A DNA stretch of 64,000 nucleotides. It comes from Deltaproteobacteria bacterium. Lineage in GTDB: Bacteria; Myxococcota_A; UBA9042; PHBI01. Position numbers and translations under genes: made by a program. This document shows, piece by piece, positions 8,956 to 18,527 of the stretch (position 1 is its first letter; every line of letters starts with the position of its first letter). Below the pieces are notes generated by a model, which worked only from the letters and a program-made list of their open reading frames with translations, was not told where the DNA came from and did no database searches. The DNA is taken from positions 496,001-560,000 of the forward strand of contig JACKFA010000005.1 of NCBI GenBank assembly GCA_020632715.1, read 5' to 3'.

Positions 8956-11900
8956 CCGGCGTCGTCACCGCGGTCGCCGAGCGCGCGCCGGGCGTCGTCG
9001 CCGTGCGGCAGGAGCTCGGCGTCATCGCCGGGCGCCCGTACCCGTCGTGCTACCCGCCCGACTACAAGAGCTACGGCACGGTCGTCGCCGTGGTCTACGA
9101 CAAGCCGATGGACGAGGCCGGCGCGGGCTCGGCCACCGCCTACCGCCTCGAAGACGGCACCCCCGCGACGGGCGCGCGCCTCCAGCCCGGCGGGCGCGTC
9201 GTCTACGTGAACCTCCGCCGCCCGATCGGCACGCTCGCCCCGCACGACCTCGTGCTCGACGGCGTCCGCGACCCGGCGGGGCGCGCGCTCCCGCCGACGA
9301 CGCGGCCCATCGCGCTCTCGGCCGACGTGGGCGTCGCGCTCCACGGGCGCGTGCTCGGGCTCGACGGCGCGCCGGTGGCCGGGATCCCCGTCACCATCAC
9401 CGAGAACGACCAGATGGCGACCCCGCTCGGCTGCATCGGGGTCGACGTGCGCGTCACGCAGACCCTCACGGACGCCGACGGCGCCTTCGCCTTCGACTGG
9501 CTCATGGCCGGCGTGCCCATCACCATCAGCGCCACCGACACGAGCGGCCTCGACCTCGACGCGCTCGGCTCGGTGCTCTCCTCGGTGTCGGGCGACGCCT
9601 TCTCCGAGCGGCGCCTCGCCGAGGCCATCGCCGCCGCGCCGGACGCCGAGGCCCTCCTCGCCGCGTTCTCGGCCGGGTCGCTCGGCCAGGCCGTCGTGAA
9701 GGCGCGGGGCCTCGACCGCGCCGTCCTCCGCGACCACGTGCCGGCCGACTCGCCGCGCGTCGGGACGGACGTCCCGGTCGTCCTGCGCTTCCGCGGGCGC
9801 GGGACGGTCGTCGGGCGCGTGCTGGCCGCCGACGGCGTGTCCCCCGTGACGGGGGCCGCCGTGAACCTCTTCCCGGACGCCGACTCGCGCGAGAAGGGGC
9901 GCGGCGTCTTCAGCGGCGCGGACGGGGCGTTCGCGTTCGCCGGCGTGCCGCTCGGGGCGTTCTCGCTCGACGTGAAGACGGGGACGGGCCTCGCGCGCAC
10001 GGTGAGCGGGGTCCTCACGGAGCCCGGCGAGGCGCAGGTCGTGGACGTCGTGCTGAGCGCGGCGCCGGTGCTCCGCGGGACCGTGCGGGTGCAGGTCGTC
10101 GAGAGCGACGGCGTGACGCCGCACCCCGGCGCCCGCGCCTACGTGCAGGACTTCGGCGGCGGCGTGCGCGCGCAGGGGGTGACCGGCGGCGACGGGCTCA
10201 CGGGCGAGCTCACGGTGCCGGTCGACGACGGCTACGGCGTCGCGGCCGTGTCGTTCGACGGGCGCCGCCTCGGGAAGGTGTACGGCCTGTCGGTGACGCT
10301 GGGCGCGACGACGTGGGCGCGGGTGACGCTCCAGGGGACGGCGACCGTGAGCGGGCGCGTGCAGTACGCGAACGGGCTCCCGGCGGCGGGCGCGCTGGTC
10401 GCGGGCGGCGAGGGGATCGTCACGACCGACGCCGACGGGCTCTTCGTGCTCGCGGGGGTGCCGACGGGCGACCGCGCCATCGCGGCGGCGGTCGTGAAGG
10501 ACCCGGCGCGCGGGATCCCGTTCACGCGCCTCGGCTCGGCCCGCGTCACGGTGACCGGGAGCGGCGACAGCTTCGCGCTCATCACGCTCGAGGAGGTCGG
10601 GCGCATCGAGGGCTTCGTGCGGAGCGGGCTCGGCGCGCCGGTCGGCGGCGTGGACGTGGCGATCCCGGTCACCGGCGGCTTCTTCGTGACGAAGGCGTCG
10701 CCTGCCGGGTTCTACGCGTTCGACCGCCTGGGCCTCGGCGGCTACACGCTCTCCGCGCCGGCGCCGCCCGTCGACGAGGACGTGCGCGAGCAGCTCGACG
10801 CCGCGCCGACCGCGACGCCGGTCGACGAGCTCTCGGCGCTCCTCGGGCTCGCGACGACGCCGCTCCGGGCGGGCACGGGGGCGTCGCCGGGGGTGTGGGG
10901 GTACACGCGGACGCGGCTCGACTTCGACGGGCAGGTGCGCGCGGTCGACATCCAGTACCTGCCGAAGGGGCGCGTGAGCGGCGTCGTGAAGAACCACCGC
11001 GGGACGCCCATCGGCGCGTGGGTGACCGCGCGCGGGCTCGGGCGCTCGAAGAACGGCGCGCCGGTGATGACGATCCTCGCCGAGGGCTTCTCCGACGCCG
11101 CGACGGGCGTCTTCGACCTGGGGACGGCGCTCTTCCCCGGGCCCTACACGGTGAGCGCGACGTCGCCCTTCTACCCGGCGGCGGCCAGCGTCACCGGCGA
11201 GACGACCACGGCGGCGCCCGACGCGACCGGGCTCGCGCTCGCGTTCGCGGACCCGACGTCGCGGCAGTCGCGCCTCACGGGGACGGTGCTCCTGCCGAGC
11301 GGCGAGCCGGTCGGCGCGGGGGCGCGCGTCGGGATCTCGTGGGCCCCCGACTACGCGGTCGAGACCGACGCGAGCGGGCGCTTCGACACGCAGATCGACC
11401 TCCCGGCGTCGACCTACACCGTGACCGCGCGGGACCCCGGGACGGGCTACCAGGGGCAGGTGCAGGTGACGGCGCGCCCGCCCGCGACGGACTTCACGGT
11501 GCAGCTCCTCGGGCTCGGGGGCGCCGAGATCACCGTCACCTCGGACGCCGGGGAGCCCGTCGAGGGCGCGCGCGTCGAGCTCTCTCGGCCGGCGTTCCCG
11601 GTGACCACGCTCACGGCGACGACGGGCGCCGACGGGGTCGCGCGCGTGGCGGACCTCGTCGAGGGCACGTACTACCTGAGCGCGTGCCAGCTCGGCGCGA
11701 CGGTGAGCGTGTGCGGGGCCGGGCGCGTGGTCGTGCCGCTCGCGGGCACGGGGCTCGCGGACGTCGTGCTCGACCCCATCGGCGCCATCGAGGGGACGTT
11801 CGTGCAGGCGGACGGCCACACGCCGGTCGCGTTCGCGCAGGTCGTCGTGAAGGACCTCGGGCTCGCGGTCACGGACGCCGCGGGGCGCTTCGCGTTCGCG

Positions 11901-14900
11901 GAGGTGCCGGTCGGGGCGTGGGAGATCACCGGGCAGGACGCGGCCACCGGGCGCTACGCGCGGACGACGGTCGTCATCTCGGCGGCCGGGCAGGTGGCGC
12001 ACGCAGCGCTCGTGGTGAAGGCGCTCGGGACGGTGTCGGGGATCGTGCTCGACAGCGACGGCGCGACGCCGGCGACCGCCGCGACCGTGACGCTGCGCTC
12101 GAGCGACCCGCTGACGCCGCCGCGCGTCGTGACGACCGATCCCGTCGGCGCCTACCGCTTCCCCGGCGTGCCGGTGGGCGCGTTCACGGTGGCCGCGACG
12201 CACGCGGTGCTCGTCGGCGTCACGGCGCAGGCGGGCGGCGTCCTCCCCGAGGGGCAGCCCGAGGTGACGGTCGACCTCCAGCTGACGCCGCTCGCGACGC
12301 TGTCCGTGACGGTGCTGCGCCCGGACGGGCAGACGCCCGCGGCGCTCGCGCAGGTGCGCGCCGGCTCGACCGTGAAGCAGGCGGGGCCCGACGGGCGCGC
12401 CACGTTCACCGGGCTCCGGCTCGGGCGGGTGGCGCTCCAGGCGACGAGCAGCGAGCCGGGCGAGACGCGGTCGCGCGCGGTCGGGTCGGCCGACCTCGCG
12501 GCGGCCGGCGTGGCGCCCGAGGTGACGCTCGTGCTCGGCGGGGTCGGCGCGGTCGCGGGGACGGTCGTCGACGCCGACGGCGCGCCGGCGGCGGGCGTCA
12601 GCGTGTGGCTCCGCTCGCGCAGCCAGGTCGCGGGCGGCGACGTGGACCTCGTGCTCACCGACGCGACCGGCGCGTTCCTCGTCGAGGACGTGCCGCCCGG
12701 CGAGTTCGAGCTCGCGGCGAGCGACGGGACGACGGGCGCGAGCGCGGAGGGCGCGGTCGCGGGCGACGGGGACGTCGTGGAGGTGGCGCTCACGCTGGGC
12801 GCGACGGGGTCCGTGGCGGGTCGAATCGTGCTCGAGACCGACGGGAGCGCGGTCGTCGGGGCGGCGGTCACCGTGCGCTACGCGCCGCCCGTGGGCGGGG
12901 CCGCGCACGGCGTGCGGACGGTGGTGACGGGGAGCGACGGGCGCTTCGCCATCGACGCCGTGCCGCTCGGGGCGCTCGACGTGGCGGCGACGGAGAACGC
13001 GCGCGGCGGCGTGGCGTACCTCGCGGCCTCGCTCTCCGCGCCCGGAGAGGCCCTCGACCTCGGCGACGTCGCGCTGGATCTGGCCTACCCGCGCGTGACG
13101 GCCGTCGCGCCCGCGGACGGCGCGGGCGGCGTGCCCGTGGACGCGGTCGTGCGCCTCACGTTCAGCGAGCCGCTCGACGCGGCGTCGCTCCGGGCGACGG
13201 GCCTCCAGCTCATCGGGCCGGCGGGCGCGCGCGAGGTGACGCTCGCGTACGCGGAGGTCGCCGGGGACGCGCCGGGCGGGGTCGTGGGCGAGGTCACGCT
13301 CACGCCGACGACGCCGCTCGAGAGCCAGGTGAGCTACCAGATCGTCGCGCGCGGGGGGCTCGTGCAGAGCGGCCCGGGCGTGTTCGTCGGCCCGCTCGAC
13401 CGCGTCGGGCGGCCGCTCCTGACGACCTTCACGGCGAGCTTCACGACCGCGGACGGGCGCCCGCCGGCGCTCGTGTCGCTGACGCCGGCGGACGGCGCCG
13501 TCCAGGTGGCGCCGACGACCCCGCTCCGGCTCGTGTTCGACGAGCCCGTGCGCCGGGACGGGGTCACGATGGCGCTCACGCGCGTCGGCGGCGCGGCGGT
13601 CGCTGGGCGCGTCGACCGCGGGCTCGGGGACACGGCGCTCGTGTTCACGCCGGACGCGCCGCTCGCGCCGAACGCGCGCTACGCCTACAGCGTGGACGGG
13701 GTGCAGGACCTCGCGGGGAACGCCGCCGCGGGCGCGCCGTTCGCGGGGACGTTCGCGACGATCGACACGATCGGCCCCGCGCTGGCCGGGGTCGGCCTCG
13801 CGGGCGGCGCGCCGCCGCTCGGCGGGCAGACGGTCACGGCCGTGGCGGCGCTCGTGACCCCCGAGGACGGCGCGCGCGTGCGCTTCTCGCTCGGCGGGCA
13901 GATCGTCGCGGAGACGGCGCCCGGGACGTTGTCCGCGGCGCTCGCGCTGCCGCTCTCGGGGACGGTGCTGCTGTCGGCCGAGGCCATCGACGCGTTCGGG
14001 AACCACGGGGCCCCGGTGTCGACGCCGCTCGTCATCGTTCAGGTGCCGCTCGTCGTGGCGGGGCCGGACCTCGCGGGCGCCGAGGGGGCGACGCTCCGGC
14101 TCGCGAGCACGTTCACGGACGCTCTGTCCGGCGCGCACCACGCGACCGTCGACTGGGGCGACGGGTCGCCCCTCGAGGACGTCGGCGCCGCCGATCTCGC
14201 CGAGCCCGGCGCGGGCCCGGGGCGCGTCACGGCCGCGCACGTCTACGCCGACGACGGCGATCACGACGTGGTCGTCTGCGTGCACGGCGCGGCGCCCTAC
14301 CCGGGGTGTGCGCGCCTGATCGCCCGCGTCGACAACGCCGCGCCGACCATGACGGCGCTGACCGGGCTCGTCGTGGACGAGGGCACGACCGGCGCGATCG
14401 CCGTCGCGACCTTCCACGACGCCGGCACGGCCGACACGCACACGGCCACGGCCGACCTCGGCGCGGGGCCGCGCGCGGCGACCGTCGTCGAGAGCCCGCA
14501 CGGCCCGCCCGGGGACGCGGCCGGGCTCGACGGCGAGGTGCGCGTCGCCGCCGGCGCGAGCTTCGCGGACGACGGCCAGACCGCGATCGTCGTGCGCGTC
14601 ACCGACGACGACGGCGCCACCGCCGAGGCGACCGCCGTGGTGACCGTCCGGAACGTGGCGCCGACGGTGTCCGCCGGGCCGGACCAGCTGCTCTCGCAGC
14701 AGGCCGGGTTCACGCGCCAGGGGACCTTCGCCGACCCCGGCGCGGACACCTTCACCGCCACGGTCGACTGGGGCGCGGGCGCCGGCGAGGAGCCGCTCGC
14801 GCTCGGCCCGGGGCGCGCGTTCACGCTCGACCACGCGTACGGCGCGGTCGGCGCCTACGCGGTGACCGTGCGGGTGCGCGACGACGACGGCGGCGTCGGG

Positions 14901-17900
14901 GTCGCGGGCTTCGTCATCACCGTCGAGAGCCTGCCGACGCCGGTGCTCACGACGCCGCAGGAGCTGCTCGTCGCGCCGGGGCTCACCGCGGCGCTGCCGG
15001 TGCGGGCGAACCTGCCGGCGCCGCCGGGCGGGCTCGTGGTGTCGCTCGCGTCGAGCGCGTCGGGCGTGGCTTCCGTGCCGGCGACGGTGACCATCCCGGC
15101 GGGCGCGGTCGTCGTGAACGCGCCGGTGACGGGGGTCGCGGTCGGGAGCGCGACGGTCACCGCGAGCGCGCCCGGCTGGGAGGCGGCCGCGACGACCGTG
15201 GCCGTGGTCGCGGCGAGCGTGGCGCTCGCGCCGGCGACGGATTATCGGCTCGCGGTCGGGGACGCGCGGGCGCAGCAGGTGTCGCTGACGACGCCGGCGC
15301 CGGCCGGGGGGCTCGTCGTGACGCTCGCGTCGAGCGACCCGGGGGTGACGGTGGCGCCGCCGACCGTGACGGTGCCGGCGGGGCAGATCACGGCGCCCAC
15401 GCCGGTCATGGTGACGGCCGTCGCGCCGGCGACCGCGACGGTGACGGCGTCGGCGAGCGGGCTCACGCCGGCGAGCGTGGTCGTGACGGCCGCCGTGCCG
15501 GCGCTCGAGGTCGCGAGCTGCGGGGCCGCGACGGTCACGGGGGTCGGGCTCTACCACGAGACGTGCCTCGTGCGGACGCGGGTCGCGGGGCAGCTCTACG
15601 ACGTGACGGCGCCGCTCGTCGTGGGCGTCGCGGCGAGCGCCGGGCGCGCCGAGGCGAGCGCGACCGTCGCCGCGGGGACGCACCAGAGCGCGCTCCGGCT
15701 CGCGGGGCTCGTCGCGGGGGAGGACACGCTGACGCTCGGGGCGCCGGGCTGGACGAGCGCGACGCTCGCGGTGACGGTGGAGCCGACGGCGCTCGCGTGG
15801 CAGGGGGTGGAGACGCAGCGGACGACGGTGTCCGCGCCCGACGACGTCACGCTCGCCCCGACGATCGCGCACCCCGTCGGGCACACGCTGCGCGCGGTGG
15901 CGGCGATGACGGCGGCGGTCGGGGTCGCGCCGGGCGCGACGGCCGGCGGCGTGCGGGTCGAGGACGCAGGCGGCGCCGAGGTGTCCACGGTGACGATCCC
16001 CGCCGGGGCGGCGAGCGCGTCGCTCAGCGTCGCGACGCCGGCGACGGCGGGCGCGTATCGGCTGCGCGCGACGCGCGACGGCGCGAGCTACGACTCCGCG
16101 GAGGTCACGGTGGCGGCGCTGTCGTACGCGCTCGAGATCGCGTGCGGCGTGGACACGCGCGTCGCGCTCGGCTTCGAGCACCGGAGCTGCTACGCGCGCC
16201 GGCGCCTGAACGGCGTCACGCACAACGGCCCGAGCGCGCTCCCGGTCACGCTCTCGACGGCGACGGGGGCGGCCACCGCGGGGTCGGTCACGATCCCGGC
16301 CGGCCAGAACGCCGCCTACTTCACGCTCGGCGGGGTCTCGCTCGGCGACGACGTCGTGACCGCCTCGGACGCGAGCGGCACGTACGCCCCCGCGAGCGTC
16401 GCCGTGACCGTGGTCGACGGCGCGTTCGCCTGGGTCGGCGTGGACGCGGCGCGCAACACCGCGAGCGCGCGCGACGACGTCTACCTCTACTTCCGCACGC
16501 CCGGGTCGACGACGAACCTCACGGCGCGGGTCGGTGGCCCGCTCGCGCTCTCGCTCACGGAGGCGACCGCGCCGGACATGGTGTCCTTCTACGCCGCGGC
16601 GAGCGGCGGGGCGGCGATCACGTCGCTGCCTGTGTCGGCGGGGGCGACCTCGGCGACGATCTGGGTCGGGACGCCGTCCGCGCCCGGGACCTACCGGATC
16701 CACGCCGCGCTCGGCTCGGCGACCGGCGACTCGCCGGCCGTGACCGTCGACCCGCCGGCCTACGGCCTCACCCTCGGCGGCTGCCCGAGCGGCGCCGCGA
16801 CGGGCGTCGCGCTCCTGAACGACACCTGCTACGTGCGGCGTACGCTGAACGGCGCCTTCCACAGCGCGGCGACGCCGCTCACGGTGACGTTCGCCTCGGC
16901 GACCGGGGCCGCGAGCGTCGCGTCGGTCACGATCCCCGCGAACCAGAGCCTCGCGTACCTCGAGGTCGTCGGGGTGGCGGCGGGCGCGGACACCGTGACG
17001 GCCGCCGCGAGCGGCACGTCGCTCGCCTACCCGACCGCGACGCTCCCGGTGTCGGTCGTCGCGCCGACGGTCGTCTGGGTCGGCGTCGACACGCCGCGGA
17101 ACCCGCTGTCCTCGCGCGACGACCTCTACGCGCGGCTCGACGCGCAGGGGTTCGTGCTGAAGCCGGCGGTGCCGCTCACCGTGACGGCGTCGGTCGCGGA
17201 GGCGACCCCGCCCGGGATCGTCGCGCTCTACCCGGCCTCGACGGGCACCACCCCGGCGACGACGTGGACGTGGCCTGCGCGCACGCAGTACCTCCCGACG
17301 GTCTGGGTGGGGCAGCCGGCGACCACCGGCAGCTACCGCGTGCGCCTCGAGACGCCCGGGGTGTTCGTCGGGGACTCGCCGCCCGTGACGGTCGAGCCGC
17401 CGGTGCTGACGCTGCGGCTGCCGTCGTGCAACGGCACGACGCAGACGACCGCGCGCCACCTCGTGAACGCGGGCTGCTACGTGCGCACGACGCTCAACGG
17501 GGCGACCTACGCGGTGCCGGAGCCGCTCACCGTGACGTTCGCGTCGTCGGCGCCGGACGTGGTCGCGCCGCCGCCCTCGGTGACGATCGCGGCCGGGCAG
17601 TCGTCGGGCGCCTTCGACCTCACCGGCGTCGGGCTCGGCTCGAGCGTGGTGACCGCGAGCGCGCCGGGCTACGCGTCGCCCGAGAGCGTGCCGGTCGTGA
17701 GCGGCGCCGGCGAGCTCGTGTTCTCCAACATCCCGTCGGTCGTGCCGTTCAACGGGGCGACCTGGTACGTGTACACGCGGGAGGTGGGCGGCCCCTACCG
17801 CGCGGTCGCCGAGGCGCTGACGATCGACGTCGAGGCGGCGTCGCCGCTGGTCGCGGTCGCGCCGCAGGTGGTGGTGCCGGCGAGGCAGCAGCTCGTCTAC

Positions 17901-18464
17901 GGCGTGCGCGCCTGGGCGAGCGGCACGGGGAGCACGACGGTGACGGCGTCGGCGCCGGACTTCCAGCCGGTGATGGCCACGGTGGCGGCGAGCGTCGCGA
18001 GCACGGGGATCGCGGTGCCGCCGGGCGAGGAGCTGCTCACCTACCTGCCGGGCGTGACGGCGACGGCGTCGTCGCAGTACGCGGCGGCGAACGCGCCGCG
18101 CGCGGCGGTGGATCACGACCTCGGGACGTACTGGCGCTCCGCGAGCCACGCCGCGGACGCGCCGCAGTGGCTCGAGCTCGCGCTGCCGTCGGAGGCGACG
18201 GTCACGGCGCTCTGGTACCAGCCCGGCGCGGTCGCGACGTACGCGCCGGCGGTCGCGACGTTCACGTTCTACGGCGCCGACGACGCCGAGCTCGGCGCCC
18301 TCGAGGACGTGGCGCTCCCGGCGAGCGGCGGGCCCGTGGCGCTCGGGCCGGGCGCGCCCATCGCGGGCGTCGTGCTCGTGCGCATGGACGTGACGGCGCC
18401 GGCGGCGCAGCAGCACCTCTACGACGACGTCGGCGAGATCGTGCTCGTCGGCACGGAGGACTGA
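8736..18464 (+). CDS. Giant secreted multi-domain protein, 3' section
   Basis: Continuation of the gene starting at 6565. As the sequence stands, its first usable start is GTG 8877. In order it holds about 13 carboxypeptidase-regulatory-like beta-sandwich units (9.3-13.1 kb; pattern GxVxxxDGxPxxGAxV...T.xxGxFxxxxVPxG), two SbsA/Big_5-type Ig domains (13.09-13.77 kb; TFSEPLD, VFDEPV), two PKD-like domains (14.05-14.93 kb; ATVDWGDG, ATVDWGAG), invasin/Big-type beta units, four copies of a roughly 210-residue cysteine-containing repeat (15.5-18.0 kb), and a C-terminal discoidin-like domain (about 18.04-18.46 kb). No sorting signal or transmembrane tail is visible. Such an array suggests a long extracellular stalk or adhesin ending in a carbohydrate-binding-like module. 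It probably acts with the RHS protein encoded immediately upstream. Function inferred from architecture only. Confidence 0.85.
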   Translation, partial: EAADAGPDTLRWDAPAGHAAGAVSALTLGADGAGALVRWALPAESAAVCYRADAGSAALAVDRGCDGASDGALTGVVTAVAERAPGVVAVRQELGVIAGRPYPSCYPPDYKSYGTVVAVVYDKPMDEAGAGSATAYRLEDGTPATGARLQPGGRVVYVNLRRPIGTLAPHDLVLDGVRDPAGRALPPTTRPIALSADVGVALHGRVLGLDGAPVAGIPVTITENDQMATPLGCIGVDVRVTQTLTDADGAFAFDWLMAGVPITISATDTSGLDLDALGSVLSSVSGDAFSERRLAEAIAAAPDAEALLAAFSAGSLGQAVVKARGLDRAVLRDHVPADSPRVGTDVPVVLRFRGRGTVVGRVLAADGVSPVTGAAVNLFPDADSREKGRGVFSGADGAFAFAGVPLGAFSLDVKTGTGLARTVSGVLTEPGEAQVVDVVLSAAPVLRGTVRVQVVESDGVTPHPGARAYVQDFGGGVRAQGVTGGDGLTGELTVPVDDGYGVAAVSFDGRRLGKVYGLSVTLGATTWARVTLQGTATVSGRVQYANGLPAAGALVAGGEGIVTTDADGLFVLAGVPTGDRAIAAAVVKDPARGIPFTRLGSARVTVTGSGDSFALITLEEVGRIEGFVRSGLGAPVGGVDVAIPVTGGFFVTKASPAGFYAFDRLGLGGYTLSAPAPPVDEDVREQLDAAPTATPVDELSALLGLATTPLRAGTGASPGVWGYTRTRLDFDGQVRAVDIQYLPKGRVSGVVKNHRGTPIGAWVTARGLGRSKNGAPVMTILAEGFSDAATGVFDLGTALFPGPYTVSATSPFYPAAASVTGETTTAAPDATGLALAFADPTSRQSRLTGTVLLPSGEPVGAGARVGISWAPDYAVETDASGRFDTQIDLPASTYTVTARDPGTGYQGQVQVTARPPATDFTVQLLGLGGAEITVTSDAGEPVEGARVELSRPAFPVTTLTATTGADGVARVADLVEGTYYLSACQLGATVSVCGAGRVVVPLAGTGLADVVLDPIGAIEGTFVQADGHTPVAFAQVVVKDLGLAVTDAAGRFAFAEVPVGAWEITGQDAATGRYARTTVVISAAGQVAHAALVVKALGTVSGIVLDSDGATPATAATVTLRSSDPLTPPRVVTTDPVGAYRFPGVPVGAFTVAATHAVLVGVTAQAGGVLPEGQPEVTVDLQLTPLATLSVTVLRPDGQTPAALAQVRAGSTVKQAGPDGRATFTGLRLGRVALQATSSEPGETRSRAVGSADLAAAGVAPEVTLVLGGVGAVAGTVVDADGAPAAGVSVWLRSRSQVAGGDVDLVLTDATGAFLVEDVPPGEFELAASDGTTGASAEGAVAGDGDVVEVALTLGATGSVAGRIVLETDGSAVVGAAVTVRYAPPVGGAAHGVRTVVTGSDGRFAIDAVPLGALDVAATENARGGVAYLAASLSAPGEALDLGDVALDLAYPRVTAVAPADGAGGVPVDAVVRLTFSEPLDAASLRATGLQLIGPAGAREVTLAYAEVAGDAPGGVVGEVTLTPTTPLESQVSYQIVARGGLVQSGPGVFVGPLDRVGRPLLTTFTASFTTADGRPPALVSLTPADGAVQVAPTTPLRLVFDEPVRRDGVTMALTRVGGAAVAGRVDRGLGDTALVFTPDAPLAPNARYAYSVDGVQDLAGNAAAGAPFAGTFATIDTIGPALAGVGLAGGAPPLGGQTVTAVAALVTPEDGARVRFSLGGQIVAETAPGTLSAALALPLSGTVLLSAEAIDAFGNHGAPVSTPLVIVQVPLVVAGPDLAGAEGATLRLASTFTDALSGAHHATVDWGDGSPLEDVGAADLAEPGAGPGRVTAAHVYADDGDHDVVVCVHGAAPYPGCARLIARVDNAAPTMTALTGLVVDEGTTGAIAVATFHDAGTADTHTATADLGAGPRAATVVESPHGPPGDAAGLDGEVRVAAGASFADDGQTAIVVRVTDDDGATAEATAVVTVRNVAPTVSAGPDQLLSQQAGFTRQGTFADPGADTFTATVDWGAGAGEEPLALGPGRAFTLDHAYGAVGAYAVTVRVRDDDGGVGVAGFVITVESLPTPVLTTPQELLVAPGLTAALPVRANLPAPPGGLVVSLASSASGVASVPATVTIPAGAVVVNAPVTGVAVGSATVTASAPGWEAAATTVAVVAASVALAPATDYRLAVGDARAQQVSLTTPAPAGGLVVTLASSDPGVTVAPPTVTVPAGQITAPTPVMVTAVAPATATVTASASGLTPASVVVTAAVPALEVASCGAATVTGVGLYHETCLVRTRVAGQLYDVTAPLVVGVAASAGRAEASATVAAGTHQSALRLAGLVAGEDTLTLGAPGWTSATLAVTVEPTALAWQGVETQRTTVSAPDDVTLAPTIAHPVGHTLRAVAAMTAAVGVAPGATAGGVRVEDAGGAEVSTVTIPAGAASASLSVATPATAGAYRLRATRDGASYDSAEVTVAALSYALEIACGVDTRVALGFEHRSCYARRRLNGVTHNGPSALPVTLSTATGAATAGSVTIPAGQNAAYFTLGGVSLGDDVVTASDASGTYAPASVAVTVVDGAFAWVGVDAARNTASARDDVYLYFRTPGSTTNLTARVGGPLALSLTEATAPDMVSFYAAASGGAAITSLPVSAGATSATIWVGTPSAPGTYRIHAALGSATGDSPAVTVDPPAYGLTLGGCPSGAATGVALLNDTCYVRRTLNGAFHSAATPLTVTFASATGAASVASVTIPANQSLAYLEVVGVAAGADTVTAAASGTSLAYPTATLPVSVVAPTVVWVGVDTPRNPLSSRDDLYARLDAQGFVLKPAVPLTVTASVAEATPPGIVALYPASTGTTPATTWTWPARTQYLPTVWVGQPATTGSYRVRLETPGVFVGDSPPVTVEPPVLTLRLPSCNGTTQTTARHLVNAGCYVRTTLNGATYAVPEPLTVTFASSAPDVVAPPPSVTIAAGQSSGAFDLTGVGLGSSVVTASAPGYASPESVPVVSGAGELVFSNIPSVVPFNGATWYVYTREVGGPYRAVAEALTIDVEAASPLVAVAPQVVVPARQQLVYGVRAWASGTGSTTVTASAPDFQPVMATVAASVASTGIAVPPGEELLTYLPGVTATASSQYAAANAPRAAVDHDLGTYWRSASHAADAPQWLELALPSEATVTALWYQPGAVATYAPAVATFTFYGADDAELGALEDVALPASGGPVALGPGAPIAGVVLVRMDVTAPAAQQHLYDDVGEIVLVGTED
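15519..18000 (+). repeat. Four tandem ~210-residue protein repeats with paired cysteines
   Basis: The giant protein repeats a unit that begins with a cysteine (codons at 15519, 16143, 16782 and 17427; spacing 624, 639 and 645 bases). About 15-18 residues later comes a second cysteine in a motif such as CYARRRLNG, CYVRRTLNG or CYVRTTLNG; the first copy is more divergent. Each cysteine module is followed by a Big-type unit (SVTIPAGQ/N). Copies 1-3 then have a module opening WxGV(D/E)TxRxxxSxxDD. The two cysteines probably form a disulfide within each unit. I do not recognise the module as a named family. Confidence 0.7.
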
Positions 18465-18527
18465 GACGAGGGCGCCGCGGCCCGCACGCGCTGGCGCTCC
18501 GCTCCCAACCTGCTAAGTATCGGGGTC

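Noticed and set aside
8190..18416. A minus-strand open frame of about 3,400 codons opposite the giant adhesin
   Set aside because: It is arginine/proline/histidine-rich with no domain. It mirrors the codon pattern of the plus-strand gene, a normal shadow in very GC-rich DNA.
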